DNA of 64,000 nucleotides from Meandrina meandrites (lineage: Eukaryota; Cnidaria; Anthozoa; Scleractinia; Meandrinidae), in the NCBI GenBank assembly GCA_963693305.1, contig OY855914.1, positions 19,825,472-19,889,471 of the forward strand, in the 5' to 3' direction. A program made the translations under genes and the position numbers. Position 1 is the stretch's first letter. Each line of letters opens with the position of its first letter. The notes below the pieces were generated by a model. That model was not told where the DNA came from. It was given only the letters and a program-made list of their open reading frames with translations, and ran no database searches. Positions 11,012 to 22,513 of this stretch are shown here, piece after piece.

Positions 11012-12660
11012 ATAACAAAAAGACAAAGATTGTGATCATTTGTAGAGAGAACGTAGCTTTAATAGAGACTATTAGGGTATTAGAAACCAATGGCGAACAT
11101 ATTTTTTATCCAATTATGAATTTAGTTATCTCTATTGGCGAGTAGACTTGTCAAACCTGGATGTGAATTGTGTACAGGTTATAAACGAATGGACAATCCA
11201 CGGACACACAAGCAAAGCCAAACACCCACAGCCCCAATCCTTCAGTCTTTTGAAATTTTAGGCTGGAGCTCAATCTCAAAGACAAGGTCTGTCGGATATG
11301 CGTTCGTTGATTCTTAAGCATACAGAGGATTTAGAACTACACGAATACTGGGAATTACTGAATAAAAAAAAGTGGAAAAAATATCTATATAGTATATAAG
11401 TGTAGTTTTTTTTTCTCAACATTTAACTTGATAATGACCGAAGAGCGTCGAATTAAAACGTCATTCAATCTTATGGTTAGTTTCCATCGTAAAAACTTTG
11501 AATAACCCCCAGGAATAATTAACTATTGTATTGGATGAAAGTGAGTAAAAATAAGACAACTGAAACAGAACGCTTGATGTTGATTCTTCTTTGAATACTT
11601 TATTTGCTTAATTAATACAGAAAACAGCTTAAGTTATATTCTTTGAGTGTTGTGTTTATTGACTACATAATTAAAATTGAATTGAACTAATAAAATATAC
11701 ATTAGTTCGACAAAAAAAGACGCCCCTGAACCAACTAAACAAGACGGTGTCGTCTTTAAGATTCCAGGTCAATGCAGCGAAGTATATATTGGGGAAACAT
11801 GGAGAGCGATGAAAGAAAGGAACACGACAGAAATGTACGGCTTGCTCGTACAAAATCTCCGAATTCTCGGAACACGGTAATGGCTAGGTGTCCCCCGCGA
11901 CCTTAACGATGATAGAGACCCCGGTTACAATAGAAAAAAAGAGTTTAGCTCTCCCAAAACAAACTCTTTCGACTGTCTAATTTATGAGCGATGTTTAAAA
12001 AATCTGATTTCAAAGCAGTCGCAAAAACTTCCCTGACAAAATAGAGTAAAAATTGTCTGCAGTGAAGTGGACCCCGATTATTAAAGGCAAAGGCAAAGCT
12101 CTTTTTTGTGTTACTTGTGACAGTTCGATTCATGTGCTATGCCGAAGTTATAGGAATTCACTTTCTTGTTGGATCGAATCAGCGCTACAACCTCTGCATT
12201 GAAACAGAGAATTCAAAAAGCAGACTGCTTTATATAGCGTTCTCGCGTCGAATATAGATCAAAACGCTTTCATGGTAACGTGCCCCGGACAAAAAGGCCC
12301 TTGGCGTTTAGTATGTGGAATAAACTATGGGGCAAATGCAGCTATTTTTTGCTCGCGGGAAGTTATTTTCCTTTTTTTTAACGTAAATTAATCACTTTCT
12401 TTATACTGCACATGAAGATGGCGTTTTGTTTGGAGGCGTTTTCATCGGCTTCCCGCACCTTTGCGCATGAGATGAGTTATTTACTGTTTTTTTTTTTTTT
12501 CCTTTTTTTTTTTGGCTCTCAACGCGAGTCTTAAAAACTGCACGATCGCTGAGACCCAAATGACCTGTTTGACTGCACGGAGAGAGTTAAATGAAGTTAT
12601 CATATGCGCCAAGAAGTATCCGGTAATAATCTGTTAAAGTCAGTCTAATAAGATAACAAG
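11012..12660. other. Intergenic, no gene; contains transposon relic
   Basis: Apart from the GIY-YIG relic at 11713-11885, nothing coding is recognised. A 20-base string AGGTGTCCCCCGCGACCTTA near 11886 recurs near 61297. The 12480-12512 stretch is a long T tract. Confidence 0.5.
11713..11885 (+). pseudogene. GIY-YIG endonuclease relic (Penelope-like element)
   Basis: The plus-strand translation gives DGVVFKIPGQCSEVYIGETW followed by RAMKER. This matches the start of the GIY-YIG nuclease domain attached to reverse transcriptases of Penelope-like retroelements (family pattern VYKIPC..C..VYIGET.R...R..EH). After MKER a frameshift is needed to recover the expected EHDRNVRLAR stretch. No reverse transcriptase lies upstream. 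It is a short decayed relic. Confidence 0.65.
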
Positions 12661-12738
12661 CCTGCTTTGCATTGTCGGGAGTGATCAACAGCTTAAGGAC
12701 ATCGCTTCTTTCATTGCTGATAAAACAGCCAAAACTGC

Positions 12739-13039
12739 ATGCTGAAAACCTCCAGGTATGATCTTCAGCTACTCAACATCAATGTACTGTCCTCTTAATA
12801 TTTGGATCGTAAGGTACAATGTAGTGGGTTTCAAGAGTAGACAGTTTGCGGCGCCCTTTATTTTGTCATAATTTTCTTTCTCGATCTCTGAACGCAGGAA
12901 AAGAATCGCGCAAGAAACGGACGCCAGCGCAAAACGGGAGGCACGAGCTGTGTTAAAAGATGTAGAGGCTATGAACAGCTTATTTCAAGAGCTGAGTTTG
13001 AGAATTAGAGAATCATGTCTTTTGATGAGAGAGACTTGA
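12739..13039 (+). CDS. Candidate two-exon micro-ORF, copy 2 (52 aa)
   Basis: Segments 12739-12755 and 12898-13039 join as in copy 1 with GTATGA donor and CGCAG acceptor. The peptide keeps KRIAQETDASAKREAR and MNSLFQEL. Differences from copy 1 are scattered substitutions without a frameshift. The function is unknown, and this may be transcribed non-coding DNA. Confidence 0.3.
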
Positions 13040-14677
13040 CAGTTCCGTATTTTGGCAAGTCAATGTAAGTTTTATTTACTTCTTCCCCAAGTAATCTTTT
13101 TTTTTTTTCTCACAACAAAAGCTGATTCGATAACCTTTTATTGCGAACTTGGGTTAGATAACCTATATGAAAAACAAAACCGCTTTATTTTTAGTGAGCT
13201 AAGTGTGTGAGATAATCTATTGGCAAGGAGCTTAAGGACTGATTGCTTCATATTATATCAGAAAGAGCGTACTGAAAAAGTCAATTATGTTTTTCGGCTT
13301 GCTAAGTAATCAACGTTGTGTTACAAAACATCAAATTACTTTCGTTGCAGTATATATATTTAGCAAGTGAGTTTCAAGAGTGTAAAGTTCACAGCCGTGT
13401 CTTTACTTGTATTTTTTTTCTATCTTTGAACGCAGGAAAAGAATCGCGCGAGAGCTGTACGCCAGTGCAGAACGGAAGGCGCGAGGTTTTGCGTTAAAGG
13501 TCATTCCCCCGAAATAGAACTGAACATAGATTTTCAACCAAACCTTGCCCTCTGATTGGTTACCTTAAGGGAACTTAAATTTTAAAATTAAAAGGGGGTC
13601 ACCACATTCGTTTAGGAGCAGGAAGACCTTGTATATACCACATAATTCCTAGATAATTCCTTTGCGAATACTGGCAAGGTACACGTTTCCGATGATAATC
13701 TTTTTTTCAAACATAGGAATATTGATCTGTATTATAGAAAGAATTTGATCGTTGCACCCAAAATACGAGAAAAATTTGATAGTTACCCTTACTCGTTTAC
13801 GAGTAAACGACGATTTATTTCTCTCGCGGACTAATAAGTTGCATGGAAAAAAGCCGCCATTTTGTTTATGTGCGCGCACAAATTACGCGTAAAATTTTGC
13901 GCAGTAAGGATGCGCAATGCAATACAGGGCAATGACTTTAATATTAATGAGGCTATGAACAGTCTATCTAGCTATTTCAAATGATGAATTTCAATTTGTG
14001 AATTAGAGAAAGCCAAACCTTTTGATGGGCGAAACTCGACAGTTCTGTGTTAATTTGGCAAGTCAAAGTAAGTTTTGATTTACATCTGGTCAATTAACAA
14101 CAAAAGCTTATTCGATAACCTTTTGTTGTGAAGTTGGCTATTGTTCTTTCCAAGCCGATAAAACTTTCATTTACGCGAGACTTGATAATTCAGCAAGGCA
14201 AAATAAACAAGTTTTATTAGTTAATTAATTGTCACACCGCATGATAAAATGTGAGAAAAAACTGTTTTATTGAGCTGAGCGGAAGGGTGAGATAATCTAT
14301 TGTTTTTGTTTTGTTTTTGTTTCGTTTTGTCAAGTCAGTTTTTAGCTACTTACAACATGAGATGACACGATCGATGCCAACAATATTCATTGCTGAGATT
14401 AGAGAATTTAATCAAAACGGTTTGATTCAAAACACGCAGACTACTGAAACTACACGAAAACTACTGAGCGTTTTAAATGTCTTTTATGCTTGGTTTGATT
14501 AGTGGGTGGGTGAGATAATCTATTGTTCTTTTCAAGTCACTTTTTAGCCACTTGCAAGGTGAGATCAATCTTTTTGTAGTGAAGCTAATTAAGACGTAAA
14601 CAGACACTTTACTCTCTTTTCAAATCCTTTCAATTTGTCAACAATAGAGTTCAAAACACCACGCGTCCAACCAGAGA

Positions 14678-14683
14678 TATAAA
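14678..14683 (+). promoter_or_regulatory. TATA-like box, homeobox gene A
   Basis: TATAAA lies 76 bases before the ATG, at the same spacing in all three copies of this region. Confidence 0.5.
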
Positions 14684-14758
14684 TTGAAATACCAAGTTGT
14701 TCTCATTAGCTTGAAACAGCCACTGTTCGCGTCACCACACGAAACCCAGCCTTTAGTG

Positions 14759-17389
14759 ATGTCTTCTCGCTGCGGAGCTCTTGCCAAGCAGTCTCTTTCA
14801 GTGGATTCTGTAAAACGTTATTTGGGCTTCGATTCTTTCCGAACGGAGACCGAATCACTCCGAGCGCCGATTTGGAAGACGACTACGAGCCGTCGTTTGG
14901 ACTTCGGAGAAACCGACCCGTCTGTGCGATCAAGCTTCCTTGGTAAGTGAAAGAAATGCACATTTATAAATAAGTTTATTAAGGGAGGTTGGTTTGGCAT
15001 AACAGTGAAAATTGTCTTGAATTGTTGCTAGTCAGAGTGTACCAATTAAATCGGGGATTCGGCGATTAAATACGGTTTCAGTTTTCAAACTTTTCTCGAC
15101 TGTTCAGATCAAAATGTCCCAATCTCTGTCGCGGAAGTTTAGCCAGTGCACTTTCATATGTCGTCCTAAGAAAAGTTTGTTTTACTCGATCTAAACTGTC
15201 AAAAGATGGTCTATAAACTTTTAGTTGTATTACTGATATTCAGATTAAGTTCTCTGAAACTATTCGTTTTGTATGAGCTGTTGTGTTTTGTTCGCAAGAA
15301 GAAAATTGCAAATAAACCGTTAAGGCTTTGCGGACAATATTACTTCGTCAAAAAAAAAAGATTAGAGTCAGAAGTTAGAGTTTTTGTTTTCATCGTGCTT
15401 GCGCCTGAACGGGGCTAAACTTCAAAAGTGTATTTCCCGATTGCTTTGTCTTCGTTCAGTTTATCTCAAAGATTCAAACTTTTATCCGGTTTGCTGGGCC
15501 ACCAATTTCGCGCGCACAAAAGTTATTTTAAACTTTCGTCATCTCGCTCAAGTACCAGCGCTATCACTAACAACACGTTTTCATTTCATTAAGATCTCCT
15601 TTCGAACCGAATCGACTTTGATTCAGTGGTCATGTCTTCGTGCAGCGAGGGAAAGACATTCTTTACCGCCGAGCAGAAGGAAGCGCTTGAAGCTGAGTTC
15701 AGGAGAAGGAAGTATCCAACTCGCAATGAGAAAGCTTCGCTGGCTGCTAAACTTGACATTGGTGTCACTAAAGTACAAGTATGTCTGTGAAAATTTGCTG
15801 CTCTACATATTACTTACTTGTAGCAGGTTGCACTAAAAAAAAAAAAAAAAAAATCGATGTCCTGCCAACAGAGAGGGTCGAATAGCTTGATTTGTGCAAC
15901 TGTAAATGTGATTACGTTACCTAGACGAATTCTCTGTAACGTGACGTCGTTCTATGTTATGATGAGCTGTTATGGCTAGAGCGTTCCGTAGAATTATCAC
16001 ATCACAGACTTTGTTCCGCTTTTAAAATGACGACAATGTAAAAAGAAACCATCTAGTTCGACTACAATGTGAGGAATGCTTGCAGCGGATTTAATAGCGA
16101 GTGAATTTACGTTAGTGCGTTTCATGAACTATTGTTTCACATATTGTTGATTTACTTGAGAAATACAATAAACTGAAGTTCACATGTTCGCATAATTAAG
16201 TTCCTTTATTGAAGATACGTTTGCATTGTAGAATCAGCGAACACTTTTCACGCTGTATTCGAAGAAATTTCCAGCGGAAAAATAAGCGAGGGGAAGCATT
16301 TCAATTACTTTGGCATCTGTTTTAACTTCACGTACCGATAATCTAGGAACATATGGAGCGTTTAAATCTCACTCTCTATTTTTAAGACAAAATATAGTTA
16401 TTTAGACAAAATATTGTTTTATTCAAATCATTTTGAATCAATTTATCTCAATTTATGCTCTTTTAACGACGTTTTCATTTTTCTCTTTTTCTCTTTATTA
16501 TTCTTGGAGTAAACTACTGACCACGTCAAATAAAGGGTTGAGTAATTGATTTATATGTTATCTTTTCAACTTATAGACATGGTTCACTAATCGTCGCAGA
16601 AAGTGGCGGAAAGAGCAGAAAAAAGGTGCTGTTGGCCCATCGGGAAACCGTCCAGTCCTCCCATGCGTGTCGCTGATTCAGACTTCATGTAAGCGGTCCT
16701 TTGAGAGCACTGTACACAACGGGGGCTACCCACAGTTCCATGCGCAGCCCCAAGTTCCGTTCGCTGCAGCAACGCAGTCCTTTGCCGCCAGCTCTAGGAC
16801 ACGACTGTATCATCAGCAGCCTCTCCCTGTACGCAGTCCACCCGTTACCACAGAAACTGGACCGTTGCCATACCAACAATTGTACCCACCATTTTCTGAT
16901 CCAGTGCACTGGAACCCGCAGCAGGAGCCAGAGATCAATCGCATCGTCCAGCAGACCGCAGACCCACCATACCCAGCGCACGACTCGCTGCTTCCAGTAA
17001 ATCCTGTTAAACCGGATACCAGACGCCTCACAGATGAGTACCCATTCTCCTATTCCGTCGCAAAAGATCTGCCACACATCTTTGCAAACCTGGAAGACGA
17101 TGAAGTTCTGGACCGTCCGCTGACACCCTCTTTTGAGCCACCTACTAATTATGAACCATTGCGGGATTCCTTCGCGCACCAATCAGCCCAGTTCCATAGC
17201 GACCCGGACAGTTTAGCCAAACAAGACTTCATCGATCGTGAGTTACCCGACAACAGATACTTGATTCAGCCAAACAGTTATAGTTCATGTTGCTATGGGA
17301 GCAACGAGATGTTATCTCCGCCGTTAAGAGATATCTCCTGCGATTTTATTTCCAAAAGAAGAAGTTTTGTCCTTTGCAGGCAAGACTGA
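14759..17389 (+). CDS. Homeobox gene A, paired-type split, Thr-50 (393 aa)
   Basis: This is a nuclear DNA-binding transcription factor. Three exons, 14759-14942, 15594-15778 and 16577-17389, have consistent phases (1, 0) and give 393 residues. Exon 1 encodes a novel N-terminal region ending RRLDFGETDPSVRSSFL. Exon 2 brings homeodomain residues 5 to 46 (KTFFTAEQKEALEAEF, then YPTRNEK). Exon 3 starts at residue 47 with TWFTNRRRKWRK. W48, F49, N51 and R53 are conserved, but position 50, the specificity residue, is threonine instead of Q/K. An intron between residues 46 and 47 is characteristic of paired-class homeoboxes. The long tail is rich in Pro, Gln and Ser (LYHQQPLPVRSPP, LTPSFEPPTNYEPL) and looks like an activation domain. 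No paired domain or octapeptide is seen. I do not recognise the orthologue. A polyadenylation-like AATAAA lies near 17643. Confidence 0.88.
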
Positions 17390-17639
17390 TTTCATGTAAA
17401 TGAACTATTGTGTTTTATTGCACTTCAGTGTCAGTCAGATACGTTTTTTTGGTTTATATTTTCCGCGCGGAAGTAGTGTTAGGTTAAGTAGACAAGAATA
17501 TAATTGCTCTCGTGCGATAAAAAAAGTACGATATTTTATTTCTCGCTTTCTTGTAAGATTTATTAGGCTCGTTACAATATTTATACATCAGGTGGCCTTT
17601 GCGCGAGGCAAGCTATTCATGTTGTCTACTCTTTATAAT

Positions 17640-18200
17640 GTTAAATAAAAAAAAAAGTTAGAATGATTTTTGTTGAGCTGTTATTCCCAAATCCAAAAAA
17701 CGACAGTCAATTGAAGGGGAGGAGAAGCATTGACGAACCAAATAACGGCTTAGCAAAAGTTAATAATAACGTTAATCGACGTTTCGATGTATCTAACATC
17801 ATTTTCAAGAATAAAAGTTTGTTTTGTGCCAAAGTTGTTTAAAAATGGTTGAGTTTTGAATTTTTTTTTTTTTTAATATTATTATCATTGAATCTGATTC
17901 AATCCGCCCGAAGCTTTTTGCACTTAGCATAATACCACGCTCAATGGAATGAACACAATTAACATTCAAAACTCAACCATTTTTAAAAAAAACTTTGACA
18001 CAAAACGAACTTTTGTTCTTGAAAATGATGTTGGATACATCGAAACGTCGATTTACGTTATTATAGATTTTTGCTATTAAGTGCTTTTAATAGCAAGCAG
18101 CTTATAATCCGATCAAATAACGGCTTACCCCACTAATACTTGAACGAATAGTTCAGATTTAACAGAGATACTATTAAATAACCAGACATCAAGTGAACGG
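17640..18200. repeat. Long inverted repeat with Penelope-like end motif (17761-18066)
   Basis: Arms of about 100 bases, 17761-17870 and 17964-18066, are inverted copies separated by about 90 bases. Each arm carries CATCGAAACGTCGA in one orientation with an ATGATGT block beside it. This layout is seen at the termini of Penelope-like elements, where hammerhead-ribozyme cores end in CGAAAC. The catalytic CUGANGA strand is not intact here. It lies between homeobox genes A and B. Confidence 0.6.
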
Positions 18201-18220
18201 AAAATTTGTCCAGCGACTGC

Positions 18221-18482
18221 ATGTTGAAAAAGTCCAGCTATGTTTTTCGCTACTTACGTAATCAACCTCGATGTGCTGTCCTCTTAATATTTCGATTGTA
18301 AGGTAATGGGTTTCAATGGTAGACAGTTCACAGCTCCCTTTATTTTGTCATAATTTTCTTCTTCGATCTCTGAACGCAGGAAAAGAATCGCGCAAGATGC
18401 GGACACCAGCGCAAAACGGGAAGCAGGAGTTGCGTTAAAAACTATAGAGGCTATGAACAGCCTATTTAAATTCAAGAGCTGA
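18221..18482 (+). pseudogene. Micro-ORF copy 3, donor changed
   Basis: ATG at 18221, exon end at 18237 followed by GC instead of GT, and second segment 18380-18482. The peptide keeps KRIAQDADTSAKREA but ends early after MNSLFKFKS because of a small insertion. It is either a GC-donor variant or a decayed copy. Confidence 0.3.
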
Positions 18483-18737
18483 GTTTGAGAATTAGAGAAT
18501 CATGTCTTTTGATGAGCGAAACTTGACAGTTCCGTTTTTTGGCATGTCAATGTAAGTTTTATTTACTTCTTCCGCAAGTAATCACTTTTTTTTCTCATAA
18601 CAAAGCGGATTCGATAACCTTTAATTTTGAAGCTTGGTGAGATAACCTTTTACTAGTAATAGATATGGAGAACAAAACCGTTTTATTTTTAGTGGACAAA
18701 GTGTGTGAGATAATCTATTGGCTAGGAGCTAGGACAT

Positions 18738-18905
18738 TGCGGGCGCGTTTGTTTGGGAATATATTCCGGCTATTCTGCTCCTGGGAGCAGAATAGCCGGA
18801 ATGGAAATCCAAGTATTCCGGAATAGGAAGAGCAGCCAAATGAACGCTAACTTGCATTATTCCAATTATTCTTATTCCGGATTGATCCCAAACGAACGCG
18901 CGTTG
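18738..18905. mobile_element. MITE-like insertion with TIRs, empty site known
   Basis: The ends read GGGCGCGTTTGTTTGGGA and, complementary at the right, TCCCAAACGAACGCGC. The inside holds another perfect palindrome around CTGCTCCTGGGAGCAG. The homologous region of gene A (near 13220-13250) passes directly from the left to the right flank without this block, so it is an insertion. Short TTGC-like repeats flank it. It encodes no protein. Confidence 0.75.
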
Positions 18906-19818
18906 CATTTGATTGCTTATGAGAAAGAGCATACTGAAAAGGTCCAACTTTGTTTTTCGCAAGCTAAGTAATCAACACTGTGTTACAAAACATCAAATTA
19001 CTTACGTTGAAGTAGATCTATTTAGTAAGTGAGTTTCAAGAGTGTATACTTCACAGCTGTCCCTTTACTCGCAGGAAAAGAATCGCGCGAGAACTGGACG
19101 CCAGTGCAGAACGGAAGGCGCAAGGTTTTGCGTTAAATATTAGTGAAGTTATGAACATTCTATTTCAAAAGATGAATTTGAGAATAAAATAAAACCTCTT
19201 GATGGGCGAAATTCGACAGTTCTGTGTTATTTTGGCAAATCAAAGTAAGTTTGGTTTACATCCGCTCAATGAATCAAGTTTTTTTTTTTCTCACAAGAAA
19301 AGCTGTTTCGATAAACTTTTGTTGCGAATTCAGCAAGGCAAAATAAGCAAGTTTTTATTAGTTAATTAAGTGTCACTCCGTCTGATAAAATGTGAGAAAA
19401 AACTGTTTAGTGAGCTAAGTGGAAGGGTGAGATAATCTATTGTGTTTTTTGTTTGTTTGTTTTCCTTTTTTCTTTTCAAGTCAGTTTTTAGCCACTTACA
19501 ACATGAGATGACACGATCGATGCCAACAATTCATGGCTGAGATTAGGTAATTTAATCAAAACGGTTTGATTCAAAAAACGCAGACAGAACTGGTTTGAAA
19601 ACTACTGAGCGTTTTTAATGTCTTTCATGCTTGGTTTGGTTAGTGGGTGGGTGAGATAATCTATTGTTCTTTTCAAGTCATTTTTCAGCCACTTACAAGG
19701 TGAGGTCAATTTTTTTGTAGTGAAGCTAATTAAGATGTAAACAAACACTTCACCGTCTTTTCAAATCCTTTCAATTTGTCAACAAAAGAGTTCAAAACAC
19801 CACGCGTCCAACCAGAGA

Positions 19819-19824
19819 TATAAA
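19819..19824 (+). promoter_or_regulatory. TATA-like box, homeobox gene B
   Basis: TATAAA lies 76 bases before the ATG at 19900, inside a conserved ACCAGAGATATAAATTG context. Confidence 0.5.
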
Positions 19825-19899
19825 TTGACAAACTAAGTTGTTTTCATTAGTTTGAAAAAGCTACTGTTCGCGTTATTACACAAAACCCAGCCTTTAGTC

Positions 19900-22513
19900 A
19901 TGTCTTCTCGTTGCGGAGCTCTTGCCAAGCATTCTCTTTCACTGGATTCTATGAAACGTAATTTGGACTTCGATTCCTTCCGAACGGAGACCGAATCACT
20001 CCGAGCGCCGATGTGGAAGACGACCACGAGCCGTCGTTTGGACTTCGGAGAAACCGACCCGTCTGTGCGATCAAGCTTCCTTGGTGAGTGAAAGAAATGC
20101 ACATTTATAGGTTTATTAAGGGAGTTTGGTTTGGCATAACAGTGAAAATTATCTTGAAATGTTGCTAGTCAGAGTGTGCCAATTAAATCGGAGGTTCGGA
20201 ATTTTATCACGGTTTCAGTTTTCAAGTTTTTCTTGACCGGTTGGGATCAAAATATCCTAATCTCTCTCGCCGAAGTTTAGATGTGATTTTACATGTCCTC
20301 CTAGGAAAATGTGTTTTGCTTGATCTAAAATGTCAAAGGATGGTCTATAAACGTTTTGGTGTCATCGGTCTTCAGATTAAGTTCTCTGAAACTATTTGTT
20401 TTGTATGAACTGTTGTATTTTGTTCGCAAGAAGAAAAATGCAAATAAACTTAAGACTTTGCGGAGAATATTACTTCGTCAAAAAAAGACTAAAGTCAAAA
20501 CTGCTTGCGCCTGAATGGGGCTAAACTTTAAAAGTGTATTTCCCGATTGCTTTGTCTTCGTTGACTTTATTTCAAAGATTCAAAGTTATCCGATTTGCGT
20601 TAAAGTTTGCTGGGCAACCAAATTCGCGCGCAAAAAAGTTATTTCAAAATTTCTAAATCTCACTAAGTATGCTAGCTAAGTATTCACACCATCACCAACA
20701 TTACCTTTTCCTTTATTTAGATCTCCTTTCGAACCGAATCGACTTTGATTCAGTGACTGTGTCTTCGAGCGGCGAGGGAAAGACATTCTTTACCGCCGAG
20801 CAGAGGGAAGCGCTTGAAGCTATGTTCCACAGAAAGAAGTATCCAACTCGCAATGAGAAAGCTTCGCGGGCTGCTAAACTTGACATTGGTGTCACTAAAG
20901 TACAGGTATGTCTGGGAATATTTGCTGTTCTACATATTACTTACTTGTAGCAGGTTGAACGATGAAAGATGTCCTGCCAAGAGAGCCGGTCGAATAGTTT
21001 GTATTTGTGATTACGTTACTAGACGAATTCTCTGTAAGGTGGCGTCGTTTTGTGTTATGACTAGAGCGCTCCGTAGAATTATCACATCACAGACTTCGTT
21101 CCACTTTTAAAATGACGACAATTAAAATGTAAAAAGAAACCATCTACTAGTTCGACAACAATGTGAGGAATGCTTCCAGCTTGATTCAATAGCGAGTGAA
21201 TTTCCTTTATTGCGTTTTATGAACTATCGCTTCACATACATGTTGATTTACTTGAGAAATACAATAAACTGAAGTTCACATGTTCGCATAAGTTCCCTTA
21301 TCGAAGATCTGTTTGCATTGTAGAATCAGAACACTTTTCACGCTGTATTCGAACAAATTTCCAGCGGAAAAATAAGCGAGGGGAAGCATTTCAATTACTT
21401 TGGCATCTGTTTTAACTTCACGTACCGATAATCTAGGAACATATGGAGCGTTTAAATCTCACTTTCTATTTTTAAGACAATTTTAACTATTTTTACAATT
21501 TTTTCATAGTTATTTAGACAAAATATTGTTTTATTCGTATCAGTTTGAATTAATTTATCTCAATTTATGCTCTTTTAAAGACGGTTTCATTTTTCTCTAT
21601 TTATCTTTATTATTCTTGGAGTAAACTACTGACCACGTCAAATAAAGGGTTGAATAATTGATTTATATGTTATTTTTTCAACTTATAGACATGGTTCACT
21701 AATCGTCGCAGAAAGTGGAGGAAAGAGCAGAAAAAAGGCGCTGTTGGAACGTCAGGAAACCGTCCAGTCCTCCCAGGCGTATCGCTGATTCAAACTTCAT
21801 GTAAGCGGTCCTTTAAGAGCACTGTAAACTCCAGGTGCTACCCACAGTTCCATGCGCAGCCCCAAGTTCCGTTCGCGTCAGCATCGCACCGGGTCACGCA
21901 GTCCTTTGCCGCCAGCTCTAGGGCACGACTGTATCACCAGCAGCCCGTCCCTGTACGCAGTCCACCCGTTGCCACAGAAAGCGGACCGTTGCCATACCAA
22001 CAATTGTACCCGCCATTTTCTGATCCAGTGCACAGGAACCCGCAGCAGGAGCCAGAGATCAATCGCATCGTCCAGCAGACCGCAGTCCCACCATACCCCG
22101 CGCACCACTCGCTGTTTCCAGTAAATCCTGTTAAACCGGATACCAGACGCCTCACAGATGAGTACCCATTCTCTTATTCCGTCGCAAAAGAACTGCCAAA
22201 CATCTTTGCAAACCTGGAAGACGATGAAGTCCTGGACCGTTCGCTGACACCCTCCTTTGAGCCACCTACTGATTATGAACCATTGTGGGATTCGTTTGCG
22301 CACCAATCAGCCCAGTTCGTTAGCGACCCGGACAGTTTGGCAAAACAAGATTTCATCGATTGTGCGTTACCCGACAACAGATACTTGATTCAGCCAAACA
22401 GTTACAGTTCATGTTGCTATAGGAGCAACGAGATGTTATCTCCGCCGTTAAGAGATATCCCCTGCGATTTTATTTCCAAAAGAAGAAGTTTTGGCCTTTG
22501 CAGGCAGAACTGA
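19900..22513 (+). CDS. Homeobox gene B, tandem paralogue of A (397 aa)
   Basis: Exons 19900-20083, 20721-20905 and 21689-22513 have the same phases as gene A and add up to 397 residues. The splice sites are strong: acceptor TTTCCTTTATTTAG before exon 2, donor CAG/GTATGT after it, ACTTATAG before exon 3. The homeodomain reads KTFFTAEQREALEAMF, YPTRNEKASRAAK and, across the 46/47 intron, TWFTNRRRKWRK, again with Thr at position 50. The tail carries a short extra segment, ASASHRVTQ, compared with gene A. Both copies keep full frames, which argues that both are functional. Substitutions concentrate in the tail and exon 1. It acts in the nucleus as a DNA-binding protein; target genes are unknown. 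Confidence 0.88.

Larger units (their letters stand above)
12660..14758 (+). repeat. Duplicated upstream region of homeobox gene A
   Basis: About 2.1 kb are shared with 1-2062 and, with more gaps, with 18200-19899. Conserved items are the micro-ORF exons, the repeated KRIA-type exon near 13440 and the TATAAA at 14678-14683. Duplication of this much 5' DNA means that the regulatory region was copied together with the genes. Confidence 0.85.
18200..19899 (+). repeat. Duplicated upstream region of homeobox gene B
   Basis: This is homologous to 12660-14758 but shorter; it lacks the block found at 13500-13900 and carries a MITE at 18738-18905. The TATA-like box is at 19819-19824. The micro-ORF copy at 18221-18482 has a GC instead of GT donor and a changed C terminus. 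Confidence 0.8.

Noticed and set aside
16685..17182. Minus-strand 165-aa frame over homeobox exon 3 (and 21878-22306 in gene B)
   Set aside because: It is the antisense shadow of the Pro/Gln-rich exon; the plus strand has splice sites and a homeodomain.
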